Positions 25,441 through 34,752 are shown, numbered from the stretch's first letter. The stretch is DNA of 61,826 bases from Bradyrhizobium sp. AUGA SZCCT0176 (GCF_018130145.1 NZ_JAFCMB010000030.1:1-61826); one strand, 5' to 3'. Numbers and translations: made by a program. Notes: generated by a model not told the origin, from the letters alone.

Positions 25441-27072
25441 TTAGACCAACCGGCTCTGCACCACCGCGGCCTGAATGAACGAAGCGAACAAGGGATGCGG
25501 CTCGAACGGGCGCGATTTCAGTTCGGGGTGGAATTGCACGCCGATGAACCAGGGATGGTCCTCATATTCGACGATCTCCGGCAGCACGCCGTCGGGCGAC
25601 AGGCCCGAGAAGCGCAGGCCGTGCTGTTCGAGGCGGTCCTTGTAGGCGGTGTTGACCTCGTAGCGATGACGGTGGCGTTCCGAAATCTCGGTGGCGCCGC
25701 CATAGACCGCCGACACCCGGCTGCCGCGATTCAGCGCCGCCGGATAGGCGCCCAGCCGCATGGTGCCGCCGAGATCGCCGGACTTCGTGCGCTTCTCGAG
25801 CTCATTGCCGCGCAACCATTCCGTCATCAGGCCGACCAGCGGCTCCCTGGTCGGACCGAACTCGGTGGAATTGGCGTCCTCGATGCCGACGAGATTGCGC
25901 GCGGCTTCGATGACGGCCATCTGCATGCCGAAGCAGATACCGAAATACGGCACGCGGCGGACACGCGCGAACTGCGCCGCGCGGATCTTGCCTTCGGCGC
26001 CGCGTTGGCCGAAGCCGCCGGGCACCAGGATGCCGTTGACGTGTTCGAGGAACGGCGCCGGATCCTCGTGCTCGAACACCTCGCTCTCGATCCAGTCGAG
26101 ATTGACCTTCACCTTGTTGGCGATGCCGCCATGCGACAGCGCCTCGATCAGCGATTTATACGCATCCTTCATGCCGGTGTATTTGCCGACGATGGCGATG
26201 GTGACCGCGCCTTCGGGGTTGCGCACCCGCTCGTTGATGTCGTTCCAGCTTTGCATCGCGGGCGGGATCTTCGGCGCGATGCCGAACGCGGCCAGCACTT
26301 CGTCGTCGAGGCCGGCCTCGTGGTAGGCTTGCGGCACCGCGTAGATGTTGTCGACGTCCCTCGCCTCGATAACAGCGCTTTCGCGCACGTTGCAGAACAG
26401 GCCGAGCTTGCGCCGCTCTTCCTTCGGAATCTCGCGGTCGGTGCGGCACAGCAGGATATCCGGCTGGATGCCGATCGAACGCAACTCCTTGACCGAGTGC
26501 TGCGTCGGTTTGGTCTTCAACTCGCCGGCGCTCGGGATGAACGGCAGCAGCGTCAGGTGAATGTAAACCGCGTGCTCGCGCGGCAATTCGTTCTTGAGCT
26601 GACGGATGGCTTCAAAGAACGGCAACCCCTCGATATCGCCGACGGTGCCGCCGATCTCGACCAGCACGAAATCATATTCGTCGTTGCCGGAGAGGACGAA
26701 TTCCTTGATCGCGTTGGTGACGTGCGGCACCACCTGGATCGTCGCACCGAGATAATCGCCGCGGCGTTCCTTGGTGATGATGTCCTGATAGATGCGCCCG
26801 GTGGTGATGTTGTCGGCCTTGGTGGCCGGACGCCCCGTGAAGCGCTCGTAATGGCCGAGATCGAGATCGGTCTCGGCGCCGTCGTCGGTCACGAACACTT
26901 CGCCGTGCTGATACGGCGACATCGTTCCGGGATCGAGGTTGAGATAGGGGTCGAGTTTGCGGAGACGGACCTTGTACCCGCGGGCCTGCAACAGCGCACC
27001 GAGTGCCGCTGAAGCCAGACCTTTGCCGAGCGAAGAAACCACGCCGCCGGTGATGAATATGTACCGCGCCAT
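25441..27072 (-). CDS. pyrG: CTP synthase
   Basis: A 543-residue enzyme that aminates UTP to CTP with glutamine. The N-terminal synthase domain begins MARYIFITGGVVSSLGKGLASA with the Walker-type loop and has the magnesium residues in DGAETDLDLGHYERF. The C-terminal class I glutaminase domain has PGGFGQRG, the nucleophile cysteine in FGICFGMQ and the HPEL histidine/glutamate pair. I chose the ATG at 27072, since the three-codon longer form would need TTG. It follows secG. Confidence 0.98.
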   Translation of the reverse strand: MARYIFITGGVVSSLGKGLASAALGALLQARGYKVRLRKLDPYLNLDPGTMSPYQHGEVFVTDDGAETDLDLGHYERFTGRPATKADNITTGRIYQDIITKERRGDYLGATIQVVPHVTNAIKEFVLSGNDEYDFVLVEIGGTVGDIEGLPFFEAIRQLKNELPREHAVYIHLTLLPFIPSAGELKTKPTQHSVKELRSIGIQPDILLCRTDREIPKEERRKLGLFCNVRESAVIEARDVDNIYAVPQAYHEAGLDDEVLAAFGIAPKIPPAMQSWNDINERVRNPEGAVTIAIVGKYTGMKDAYKSLIEALSHGGIANKVKVNLDWIESEVFEHEDPAPFLEHVNGILVPGGFGQRGAEGKIRAAQFARVRRVPYFGICFGMQMAVIEAARNLVGIEDANSTEFGPTREPLVGLMTEWLRGNELEKRTKSGDLGGTMRLGAYPAALNRGSRVSAVYGGATEISERHRHRYEVNTAYKDRLEQHGLRFSGLSPDGVLPEIVEYEDHPWFIGVQFHPELKSRPFEPHPLFASFIQAAVVQSRLV

Positions 27073-27198
27073 GGGACTCAACCTTTAAGGCCACTGCTCC
27101 GATTCGCCAAAACGAATCGCTCGCCAGAGCGAACATTTTGCCGGGCTGTGGGTGACGTGAAATTTAAAGCGATATCAGAGCATTGATGGGAAGTTCTG

Positions 27199-27226
27199 AT
27201 GCAGGACGGTAGTCGCCGTCCTGCAT
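27199..27226. terminator. Perfect hairpin between secG and pyrG
   Basis: Eleven-base arms ATGCAGGACGG and CCGTCCTGCAT surround a 6-base loop, just 13 bases beyond the secG stop on the minus strand. There is no U-run, so it may end transcription with help or protect the secG mRNA rather than act as a classic intrinsic terminator. Confidence 0.5.
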
Positions 27227-27238
27227 AGCCACCCTGCT

Positions 27239-27622
27239 TTATTGCGAACGCGGAGCTTGCGGGCCCGATGGCGCCGGCGGGCTCTGCTGTTCATCGACCT
27301 TCTTCAGCGTATCCAGAACGCCGCCGCTGGTCGGCGGCGCGATCGGCGCCCCTCCGGGCTGGGACGGCGTCGCGGGGCCCGTGAGAATCGAGCTTGGCTT
27401 GCGATCGAGGCCCGCGGACCAGGCCAAATACAGGCTGGTGACAAAGAAGCCTGCCGCCAAAATCGCGGTCATCCGCGTCAACAGATTGGAGGTTCCGCGG
27501 CTCGACATGAAGCCGGCGCCGCCGCCCATGCCAAGGCCGCCGCCTTCGGATTTCTGCAGCAATACCGCGCCGATCAGCACGGCGACGATCATGAGGTGAA
27601 CGACAATAACGACGGCCTGCAT
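27239..27622 (-). CDS. secG: Preprotein translocase subunit SecG
   Basis: A 127-residue inner-membrane subunit of SecYEG. There are two membrane segments (about 3-22 and 52-72), joined by the typical LLQKSEGGGLGMGGGAGFMSSRGTSNLLTR loop. The Pro/Ser/Gly-rich C-terminal tail is longer than in enterobacteria, as usual in this group. The tpiA-secG-pyrG order is the standard one, but here several genes have entered between tpiA and secG. Confidence 0.95.
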   Translation of the reverse strand: MQAVVIVVHLMIVAVLIGAVLLQKSEGGGLGMGGGAGFMSSRGTSNLLTRMTAILAAGFFVTSLYLAWSAGLDRKPSSILTGPATPSQPGGAPIAPPTSGGVLDTLKKVDEQQSPPAPSGPQAPRSQ

Positions 27623-27811
27623 TTCTAACCTTCCGTCACAAGCGATGAGCGCCGGGCTTCGGCTGCACTATTGAGCTTGCGGGTTTTCCTGAAGTTGCGC
27701 GGTGTTACACGATCGGACGGGGCATTGTCACCCCCAACAGCTGCTCCGGAGATAATTGCCGCAGGCTTTCCAACAAGCCGCGAAGCCGCACGAAGTCGCG
27801 ACATTTCCTAC

Positions 27812-27841
27812 TTGCGAACGCCAGCTCTTTTCTCTTATAAT
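27812..27841 (+). promoter_or_regulatory. Sigma-70 promoter placing the start at or near the AUG
   Basis: TTGCGA (27812-27817) and a perfect TATAAT (27836-27841) are 18 bases apart. The expected start point, 6-7 bases further on, coincides with the A of the XRE gene's ATG at 27848, so the mRNA would be leaderless or nearly so. No ribosome site is present upstream of that ATG. Confidence 0.6.
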
Positions 27842-27847
27842 AGACAT

Positions 27848-28414
27848 ATGGATACTATAGTAGACGATCTCAGCAACCGGCTGGCGCAGCGCCTGCGTCT
27901 CGAGCGCGACAGCCGCGGCTGGTCGCTGGCCGATCTCGCCGAACGATCGGGGGTCTCAAAGGCGACCATCAGCAAGATCGAGCGCGCCGAAGTCAGCCCG
28001 ACCGCGGTGGTGCTGGTCCGGCTCGCAAGCGCCTTCGACCTCACGCTGGCCGGCCTGATGTTGCGCGCCGAGGGCCAGGGCGAGCGCCTTTCGCGTGCCA
28101 GCGAACAGCCGGTCTGGCGCGATCCCGAGACCGGCTATCTGCGCACACAGCTATTCAATCGCCCCGATCATCCGCTCGAAGTCATCAGGGTCGAATTGCC
28201 GGCACGACAGCGCGTGACGCTGCCGGCTTCGTCCTATGCGCATATCCGTCAGGTGGTCTGGGTACAGGCAGGCGCACTCGTGATTATCGAGGCCGGCGAA
28301 CGGTATCTTCTTGGCGCCGGCGATTGCCTCGGCTTCGGCCCCCCCGCGGAGACGACCTTCGCCAATGAGAGCGCCTCACCCTGCACCTATGTCGTGGCGC
28401 TGGCCCGGAGCTAG
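27848..28414 (+). CDS. XRE-family regulator with cupin domain
   Basis: A 188-residue transcription regulator. The HTH lies at about 12-66 (LAQRLRLERDSRGWSLADLAERSGVSKATISKIERAEVSPT), and the C-terminal cupin at about 100-185 has VWVQAGALVIIEAG and LGAGDCLGFGPPAET. Proteins of this plan sense a small ligand in the cupin and usually control an adjacent gene. The ATG follows a TATAAT by 6 bases. Two genes follow with 5-base gaps, forming a likely operon with a GNAT enzyme. Confidence 0.9.
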   Translation: MDTIVDDLSNRLAQRLRLERDSRGWSLADLAERSGVSKATISKIERAEVSPTAVVLVRLASAFDLTLAGLMLRAEGQGERLSRASEQPVWRDPETGYLRTQLFNRPDHPLEVIRVELPARQRVTLPASSYAHIRQVVWVQAGALVIIEAGERYLLGAGDCLGFGPPAETTFANESASPCTYVVALARS

Positions 28415-28419
28415 CAACG

Positions 28420-28764
28420 ATGTCGAAGGCAGTTCTCAAAAGCTTCGCGATCGAACAGGCGCTCCCCGACAACGATATTGCGGCCGGCCATAATGGCGGC
28501 CCACCACTCGAGGATGCGCACCGGCCGGAATGGGGTGATGGGGGAATCGGAAATTACTTCTACTGGAAGGCTGCGCACCGCAGGGCCTGGCACAACACCT
28601 CACCCGGCATCGTCGCCTTTCGCATTCAGAAGGCCGAACGGCTCGGGCTCACTTATGAAGAGTACACGTTGGAAATTCTCGAACGCGGCCGACATCTCCA
28701 GATCGAGGATGTCGAGCGGATTGCAGAGATCAAAGAGGCCCGTGCGGCCAGGAAACGAGGCTGA
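28420..28764 (+). CDS. Conserved hypothetical protein with HNGGPPL motif
   Basis: A 114-residue soluble protein. The N-terminal half carries AGHNGGPPLEDAHRPEWG, a motif I associate with short alphaproteobacterial proteins of unknown function; the second half has aromatic residues (NYFYWKAAHRRAW) and then a helical segment (FRIQKAERLGLTYEEYTLEILERG). It lies 5 bases after the XRE-cupin gene and 5 before the acetyltransferase gene. It may be a target or partner of that system. Confidence 0.65.
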   Translation: MSKAVLKSFAIEQALPDNDIAAGHNGGPPLEDAHRPEWGDGGIGNYFYWKAAHRRAWHNTSPGIVAFRIQKAERLGLTYEEYTLEILERGRHLQIEDVERIAEIKEARAARKRG

Positions 28765-28769
28765 ACGAG

Positions 28770-29303
28770 ATGCCTGATATCGAAATCAAACCCTTGAGCC
28801 CGTCGCCCGATATTCGCGCGAGCCTCAGCGAGATCCTGATCGAAGCGGTGGCCCATGGCGGTTCGGTCAGCTTCATGCATCCGCTGCATCAGGAGGTCGC
28901 AAATGCTTTCTGGGAGAAATCGCTGGCCGCGGCAGCGCGCGGAGAACGGATCGTGCTGGGCGCCTTCGACGGCGATCAGTTGGTCGGAACGGTAACGCTG
29001 GTGCTGGACCTTGCGCTCAACCAGCCGCACCGGGCGGAGATCATCAAGATGATGACGCGCGTCAGCCATCGCGGCCGCGGCGTCGCGAAGGCGCTGCTGT
29101 ACGCCGCCGAACGCGTGGCGATCGATCACGGACGCTGGCTGCTGGTGCTCGACACCGCCGACGACGAAGGCGCTGCCGGATTATACGAGCGCGTCGGCTT
29201 CAAATTGGCCGGGATCATTCCGGACTACGCGTACAAACCCCTCGGCGGCATGACCGGCACGATGTTCTACTGGAAGCGGCTAAACGACGCCGCGCCAAGC
29301 TGA
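28770..29303 (+). CDS. GNAT-family N-acetyltransferase
   Basis: A 177-residue enzyme with the GNAT fold: motif A is RVSHRGRGVAKALLYAAERVA (the R/QxxGxG/A acetyl-CoA loop), and the last strands are LVLDTADDEGAAGLYERVGFKLAG. The acyl acceptor is unknown. It is the third gene after the XRE-cupin regulator, with a 5-base spacer, and converges with tpiA 2 bases apart. Confidence 0.9.
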   Translation: MPDIEIKPLSPSPDIRASLSEILIEAVAHGGSVSFMHPLHQEVANAFWEKSLAAAARGERIVLGAFDGDQLVGTVTLVLDLALNQPHRAEIIKMMTRVSHRGRGVAKALLYAAERVAIDHGRWLLVLDTADDEGAAGLYERVGFKLAGIIPDYAYKPLGGMTGTMFYWKRLNDAAPS

Positions 29304-29305
29304 GC

Positions 29306-30058
29306 TCAACACCCCGCAGCGATCGCCAAAAAGTCCGCCGCCTTCAAACTGGCGCCGCCGACCAGAGCGCCGTTGACGTTGGCGACCGCCATTAGTTCGG
29401 CCGCATTGGATGGCTTGACCGAACCGCCATAGAGAATCCGGATCTTGCCGCCCTCGGCCTTAAATCGGTCGGTGAGAACACCCCGGATAAACGCATGAAC
29501 TTGCTCGACATCTTTTGCCGTCGGGGTCAGCCCGGTGCCGATCGCCCAGACCGGCTCATAGGCCACCACCAGATTGGCTGACGTCGATCCGTCCGGCAGC
29601 GAGCCTTTGAGCTGGCCACCGCAGACGTCCAGCGTCTGCCCGGCGTCGCGCTGGGCCTGGGTCTCGCCGATGCAGACGATGGCGGTCAGCCCCGCCCGCC
29701 AGGCGGCTTCCGCCTTCTGCCGGACCAGGGCATCGGTCTCGCCATGGTCGGCACGTCGCTCGGAATGGCCGACAATGATGGCGCTGGCTCCGGCATCGGC
29801 CAGCATTTCAGCCGAAAGGTCGCCGGTATGGGCGCCCGACGCCTTCGGGTGGCAATCCTGGGCGCCGACGGCGAGTTTTGAGCCCTTTGCCTTGTCGGCC
29901 AAGGTGGCGATCAGGGAGGCCGGCGGGCAGACCAGCAGGTCGGCCTTGGCGGCCACCGCTGCGGCACCTTCGCGCATTGCCTCAAATTCGACCAGGGAAG
30001 ACTTGAGGCCGTTCATTTTCCAGTTGCCGGCGATCAGGGGCCGAATGGCGTCGGGCAT
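29306..30058 (-). CDS. tpiA: Triosephosphate isomerase
   Basis: A 250-residue TIM-barrel enzyme of glycolysis and the Calvin cycle. It has the substrate lysine in AGNWKMNG, the catalytic histidine in IIVGHSERR, the catalytic glutamate in VVAYEPVWAIGTG, and the phosphate loop YGGSVKPSNA. It is divergent from the PpiD-like gene; the 276-bp gap holds a small CGCAACC-GA-GGTTGCG palindrome. Confidence 0.97.
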   Translation of the reverse strand: MPDAIRPLIAGNWKMNGLKSSLVEFEAMREGAAAVAAKADLLVCPPASLIATLADKAKGSKLAVGAQDCHPKASGAHTGDLSAEMLADAGASAIIVGHSERRADHGETDALVRQKAEAAWRAGLTAIVCIGETQAQRDAGQTLDVCGGQLKGSLPDGSTSANLVVAYEPVWAIGTGLTPTAKDVEQVHAFIRGVLTDRFKAEGGKIRILYGGSVKPSNAAELMAVANVNGALVGGASLKAADFLAIAAGC

Positions 30059-30334
30059 GTCGATTTTCTCTCAAGTATGGGGTCCTCCTCCGCTAGCAGA
30101 GGTGCGCCGCCAGTTCCAGATACCGGTTCAAGTGATCTCTGAGCCGTTAACCGCTTCAATTGGCGAGGTTACGGGCACGCAACCGAGGTTGCGAGGGCCC
30201 GAACCGAGGTTGCGGGGGGGCGACTGCCACTTTATGATGCGATATCAACTCGGGTAGACGCCCTGTTGCGGTATTCCAATCGGAAACCGCCTTGGGTATG
30301 ACCCGGTTCCCCTCCTACAAAACAAGTTGGACCC

Positions 30335-32233
30335 ATGCTTCGAGGAATACGCAAAGCCTCATCAAACTGGCTCGGCAAGGCCATCATGAGCGTCGTGATG
30401 GGCGTGCTGATTCTCAGCTTTGCTGTCTGGGGCATCGCCGACATCTTCAAGGGCTTTGGGCAGTCGACGCTGGCCAAGATCGGCAAGACCGAGATTTCGA
30501 CCGAGCAATTCCGCCAGATCTACACCGACAAGCTCCAGCAATTGGGCCGTCAGTTCGGCCGTCCGCTGACCCAGGAGCAGGCCCGCTTGTTTGGGCTTGA
30601 TCGTCAGGTGCTGCAGCAGACCATCGCGGAAGCCGCCCTCGACGAGGAGGCGCGGCGCATGGGCCTTGCACAGTCGGATGCCGAGGCCATGCGGGTCATC
30701 TACAGCGACCCCGCGTTCAAGGGATTGGGCGGCAATTTCGATCCGGCGCGCTTCCAGGCCGCGATCCGCCAGGCCGGTTACACCGAGCAGCGCTACCTCG
30801 CCGAGCGGCGGCGCCTGGGCTTGCGGCGCCAGATCGCGGACACCGTCACGGCCGGGCTCGAGCCGCCGAAGCTCATGATCGATGCCTTGACCCGGTACCA
30901 GAACGAGCAGCGCTCGGTCGATTACATCAAACTCGACGCCGCGCAGGCCGGCACCATCGACACGCCCTCGCCCGAGACGCTCGCCGCCTATTTCGAAGAC
31001 CACAAGACCCAGTTCCGCGCACCCGAATTTCGCAAACTGTCGTTCATCGTGGTCAGCCCCGAGGAACTGGGCAAATGGTCCGAGGTCTCCGACGAGGATG
31101 CGAAGAAGGTATTCGAGCAGAGCCGTAACCGGATCGGTACGCCCGAGAAGCGCGAAGTGCAGCAGATGGTGTTTCAAAACGCCGAGGAAGCGCTCACCGC
31201 GCGCAGCCGCATCACATCCGGAATGTCATTCGACGACGTCGCCAAGGAACACAACGCCAATCTTGTTGACCTCGGCATGACGGCAAAATCCGCCATCATC
31301 GATCCGGCCATCGCCGACGCGGCGTTCGCGCTGCCCTCCGGCGAGGTAAGCCAGCCGATCAAAGGCCAGTTCGTCGTGGCGCTGGTCAAGGTCGGCAAGA
31401 TCGAACCGGCTACGACGCCTTCCTATGAAAGCGTCGCGGCGCAGATAAAAAAGGAAATCGGGACCGAGCGGGCGCGCGGCAAGGTCGCCGAACTCCACAA
31501 CAAGATGGAAGACGAGCGTGGCGGCGGCGCCAGCGTGGTCGAAGCCGCCCAGAAGCTCGGACTGACCGCAGTTACCATCGAGGCCGTCGACCGCTCGGGC
31601 CGCGGCCCTGACGGCCGGCCGGTCGGCAATATTCCGCGCGGTCTCGAAGTGGTCTCGCAAGCCTTCGCAAGCAATGTCGGCGTCGACAACGATCCGATCC
31701 AGTTTGCCGGCGGCTATGTCTGGTACGACGTTATCGGCGTTACGCCGTCGCGTGAACGCAATCTCGACGAGGTCCGCGCCCAGGTCGAAACCAAGTGGCG
31801 CGAAGACCAGATCTCGAGCAAGCTGCGCGCGAAGGCGACCGAGATGGTCGGCAAGCTCGAGCGTGGCGGCACCTTGGCCGAAGAAGCCGCGTCGATCGGC
31901 TCGAAGGTCGAAACCGCAACCGGTTTCCGGCGCGACGCCGCTCCATCCGGCGTGCCCTCGAGCCTCATCACCGCGGCGTTTCGCACCGCCAAGGATGGCG
32001 TCGGACAAACCGCCGGCGCCGGGGGCAGCGAGTGGATCGTGTACCGCGTCACCGATGTCAGCATGCCCTCGGTTAACGTCGCTGCCGACGAGGTCAAGAA
32101 ACTGAAGGAGACATTGCTGCGGGGCCTCACCGACGAACAGGTCGCGCAGTACGTCACGAAGATCGAGTCAGAGATCGGCACGACCATCAACCAGGCGGCC
32201 TTCGCACAGGTGACGGGCGCGAACAGCAACTGA
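30335..32233 (+). CDS. PpiD-like periplasmic folding chaperone / PPIase
   Basis: A 632-residue inner-membrane-anchored protein with a membrane segment at about 17-38 (MSVVMGVLILSFAVWGIADIF), a SurA/PpiD N-terminal chaperone region (about 45-230) and a parvulin-type rotamase region at about 245-360 (EKREVQQMVFQNAEEALTARS, LPSGEVSQPIKGQFVVALVKV). A long helical C-terminal part follows. It should help outer-membrane protein folding. It precedes trpD, as in related genomes. Confidence 0.9.
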   Translation: MLRGIRKASSNWLGKAIMSVVMGVLILSFAVWGIADIFKGFGQSTLAKIGKTEISTEQFRQIYTDKLQQLGRQFGRPLTQEQARLFGLDRQVLQQTIAEAALDEEARRMGLAQSDAEAMRVIYSDPAFKGLGGNFDPARFQAAIRQAGYTEQRYLAERRRLGLRRQIADTVTAGLEPPKLMIDALTRYQNEQRSVDYIKLDAAQAGTIDTPSPETLAAYFEDHKTQFRAPEFRKLSFIVVSPEELGKWSEVSDEDAKKVFEQSRNRIGTPEKREVQQMVFQNAEEALTARSRITSGMSFDDVAKEHNANLVDLGMTAKSAIIDPAIADAAFALPSGEVSQPIKGQFVVALVKVGKIEPATTPSYESVAAQIKKEIGTERARGKVAELHNKMEDERGGGASVVEAAQKLGLTAVTIEAVDRSGRGPDGRPVGNIPRGLEVVSQAFASNVGVDNDPIQFAGGYVWYDVIGVTPSRERNLDEVRAQVETKWREDQISSKLRAKATEMVGKLERGGTLAEEAASIGSKVETATGFRRDAAPSGVPSSLITAAFRTAKDGVGQTAGAGGSEWIVYRVTDVSMPSVNVAADEVKKLKETLLRGLTDEQVAQYVTKIESEIGTTINQAAFAQVTGANSN

Positions 32234-32303
32234 GCATGATCCGGGACGTGGGCACCGGTTTTCCCTCGACAAACGCGTAGCGTTTGCTCGAAGGTCATGC
32301 TCA
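32231..32303. repeat. Short palindromic repeat, family D (GAGCATGA...TCATGCTC)
   Basis: The arms TGAGCATGA and TCATGCTCA bound a 55-base middle that holds an ACAAACGCGTAGCGTTTG palindrome similar to the one inside 13442-13551. The left arm includes the stop codon of the PpiD-like gene. Confidence 0.65.
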
Positions 32304-32338
32304 AGAGATAAAGACGTCCCAATCCTGAAAGCAACGCG

Positions 32339-33352
32339 ATGGACGACCTCAAATCTATCATCGGAAAAGTCGCCACCGGTGCGACGCTGTCGCGTGAGGA
32401 GGCCGCCTCCGCCTTCGACAGCATGATGTCCGGCGAGGCGACGCCCTCGCAGATGGGCGGACTATTGATGGCGCTGCGGGTACGCGGCGAGACGGTCGAC
32501 GAAATCACCGGCGCGGTGTCCGCGATGCGCGCCAAGATGCTGCGGGTCAAGGCGCCGGCGGAGGCCGTCGACGTGGTCGGCACCGGCGGCGACGGGTCCG
32601 GGTCGGTGAACGTGTCCACCTGTGCCTCCTTCATTGTCGCGGGCGCCGGCGTGCCCGTCGCCAAACACGGCAACCGCGCGCTGTCTTCGCGCTCGGGGGC
32701 GGCCGACGTATTGGCCTCGCTCGGTGTCAGGATCGATCTTTCGCCCGACCAGGTCGGCCGTTGCGTACAGGAAGCCGGCATCGGATTCATGTTCGCGCCC
32801 GCGCACCATCCGGCCATGAAGAACGTCGGCCCGACCCGGGTCGAACTCGCCACGCGCACGATCTTCAACCTGCTCGGACCGCTGTCCAACCCGGCCGGCG
32901 TCAAGCGGCAAATGGTCGGCGTATTCTCGAGGCACTGGGTGCTGCCGCTCGCGCAGGTGCTGAAGAACCTCGGCTCCGAGTCAGTCTGGGTGGTGCACGG
33001 CTCCGACGGTCTCGACGAAATTACCCTCACCGGCCCGAGTTTTGTCGCAAGCCTCGAGAACGGCAATGTCCGTACCTTCGAGGTGACGCCGGAAGAGGCC
33101 GGCCTCGCCCGCGTCGGTGGCGAAGCGTTGAAGGGCGGCGATGCCGACGCCAACGCGGTGGCGCTGCAAAGCGTGCTCAACGGCAAGCCGAGCGCGTATC
33201 GCGACGTCGCTCTCCTGAACGCTGCGGCGGCGCTGATCGTCGCCGGCCGCGCCAGGGATTTGAAGGAAGGCGTCGCGCTGGGCACCAAAGCGCTCGACGG
33301 CGGTGCTGCCGCTGCAAAACTCAAGCATTTGATCGCGGTGTCCAACGGCTGA
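32339..33352 (+). CDS. trpD: Anthranilate phosphoribosyltransferase
   Basis: A 337-residue enzyme of tryptophan synthesis. The PRPP-binding loop VDVVGTGGDGSGSVNVST, the KHGNRALSSRSGAADVLASLG anthranilate region and the FMFAPAHHPAMKNVGPTR, NLLGPLSNPA motifs are all present. It is followed by trpC 17 bases later. No trpG lies between it and the PpiD-like gene; a trpE-trpG fusion elsewhere would explain this, as known in Bradyrhizobium. Confidence 0.97.
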   Translation: MDDLKSIIGKVATGATLSREEAASAFDSMMSGEATPSQMGGLLMALRVRGETVDEITGAVSAMRAKMLRVKAPAEAVDVVGTGGDGSGSVNVSTCASFIVAGAGVPVAKHGNRALSSRSGAADVLASLGVRIDLSPDQVGRCVQEAGIGFMFAPAHHPAMKNVGPTRVELATRTIFNLLGPLSNPAGVKRQMVGVFSRHWVLPLAQVLKNLGSESVWVVHGSDGLDEITLTGPSFVASLENGNVRTFEVTPEEAGLARVGGEALKGGDADANAVALQSVLNGKPSAYRDVALLNAAAALIVAGRARDLKEGVALGTKALDGGAAAAKLKHLIAVSNG

Positions 33353-33369
33353 CCGCGGGAGCGCCTGAC

Positions 33370-34191
33370 ATGTCCGACATCCTGAGCAAGATCGAGACTT
33401 ACAAGCGCGAGGAGATCGCCGCCGCCAAGCGGACGCATCCGCTGGCAAGCCTTGAAGCACTGGCCAAAACCGCGCCGCCGCCGCGCGGCTTTTTGCACGC
33501 GATCCGTGAAAAGCTTGATCGCGGTGACTATGCGCTGATCGCGGAGGTGAAGAAGGCTTCGCCCTCCAAAGGGCTGATCCGAGCCGATTTCGATCCGCCG
33601 GCATTGGCACAAGCCTATCAAGCCGGCGGGGCGGCGTGTCTGTCGATCCTGACCGATACGCCCTCGTTCCAGGGCCATCTCGATTTCATGGTTGCGGCGC
33701 GTGCGGCGACCAATTTGCCGGTGCTGCGCAAGGATTTTCTGTTCGACACCTATCAGGTGGTCGAGGCCCGCGCCCATGGCGCTGACTGCATCCTGATCAT
33801 CATGGCCGCACTTGATGACGACACGGCCAGAGATCTGGAAGATGCCGCCATCGCGCATGGCATGGACGTGCTGATCGAAATCCACGACCGCGCTGAGCTT
33901 GATCGCGCGCTAAAGCTTCGCTCGCCGATGATCGGCGTCAATAACCGAAATTTGCGCACCTTCGAAACCACGCTGGTGACCAGCGAGGCGCTCGCGCCGC
34001 TGATCCCTGGGGATCGCCTGACGGTCGGTGAAAGCGGCATCTTTACGCCGGCAGACCTGGCGCGCCTCGCGCGCGTCGGCATGGCGACCTTCCTGGTCGG
34101 CGAAAGCCTGATGCGCCAGGCCGACGTCACTGCGGCAACGCGGGCGTTGCTGGCCCGTACCGACGTGCCGCGCGCCACCGGGACGCGCTAG
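33370..34191 (+). CDS. trpC: Indole-3-glycerol phosphate synthase
   Basis: A 273-residue TIM-barrel enzyme. The catalytic lysine lies in IAEVKKASPSKG and the second in LRKDFLFDTYQVVEARA; the VGVNNRNLRTFE loop and the phosphate motif VGESGIFTPADL are complete. The start at 33370 follows trpD closely, and moaC begins 3 bases after the stop, so trpD, trpC and moaC form one operon. Confidence 0.97.
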   Translation: MSDILSKIETYKREEIAAAKRTHPLASLEALAKTAPPPRGFLHAIREKLDRGDYALIAEVKKASPSKGLIRADFDPPALAQAYQAGGAACLSILTDTPSFQGHLDFMVAARAATNLPVLRKDFLFDTYQVVEARAHGADCILIIMAALDDDTARDLEDAAIAHGMDVLIEIHDRAELDRALKLRSPMIGVNNRNLRTFETTLVTSEALAPLIPGDRLTVGESGIFTPADLARLARVGMATFLVGESLMRQADVTAATRALLARTDVPRATGTR

Positions 34192-34194
34192 GCG

Positions 34195-34695
34195 ATGGCG
34201 CGGAAGGCTTCCAAAGGCGGCGCACTCACCCACATCGATGCATCGGGCGAAGCGCGGATGGTCGACGTGTCGGCCAAACCCGCCACCGAACGCATCGCCG
34301 TTGCCGAAGGCCGCGTGGTCATGAGCAAGGCGACGCTCGAACTGATCGTCTCCGGTAACGCCAAAAAGGGCGACGTGCTCGGCACCGCCCGTATTGCCGG
34401 CATCATGGCGGCCAAGCGCACCTCGGATTTGATCCCGCTGTGCCATCCGCTGGCGCTATCGAAGGTCACGCTCGACATCACGCCCGACAGGAAATTGCCC
34501 GGCTGCGTCGTCCGCGCCACCGTGAAGGTCACCGGGCCGACCGGCGTCGAGATGGAAGCGCTGACGGCGGTGTCGGTTGCGTGCCTGACGATCTACGACA
34601 TGATCAAGGCAGTCGAGCGCGGTGTGCGGATCGAAGGCATTCATCTGGTCGAGAAAAAGGGCGGCAAGTCCGGACATTACCGCGCCGGGGACTGA
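34195..34695 (+). CDS. moaC: Cyclic pyranopterin monophosphate synthase
   Basis: A 166-residue enzyme of molybdenum cofactor synthesis that converts the 3',8-cyclo-GTP product of MoaA to cyclic pyranopterin. Signatures are MVDVSAKPATERIA, IPLCHPLALSKV, the acid/lysine stretch MEALTAVSVACLTIYDMIKA and KKGGKSGHY. It is joined to trpC (3-base gap). In related genomes moeA and lexA usually follow; here the next gene is a CGNR regulator on the other strand, so the neighbourhood is broken. Confidence 0.97.
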   Translation: MARKASKGGALTHIDASGEARMVDVSAKPATERIAVAEGRVVMSKATLELIVSGNAKKGDVLGTARIAGIMAAKRTSDLIPLCHPLALSKVTLDITPDRKLPGCVVRATVKVTGPTGVEMEALTAVSVACLTIYDMIKAVERGVRIEGIHLVEKKGGKSGHYRAGD

Positions 34696-34752
34696 TCGCA
34701 ATCGGCGAGAAAACACCGTCCAGTCCGCCGGTCGTGACCGAGTCACAATGAT

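Noticed and set aside
25495..27012. 505-codon open frame antisense to pyrG
   Set aside because: Third-position GC shadow of a certain gene.
30179..30215. Two AACCGAGGTTGCG copies as an operator for tpiA or the PpiD-like gene
   Set aside because: The palindrome is short and GC-rich, its second copy is imperfect, and no regulator is nearby; too weak to call.
31714..33885. 723-codon open frame antisense to the PpiD-like gene, trpD and trpC
   Set aside because: Crosses three well-defined genes on the other strand; Ser/Thr/Arg-rich with no motif.
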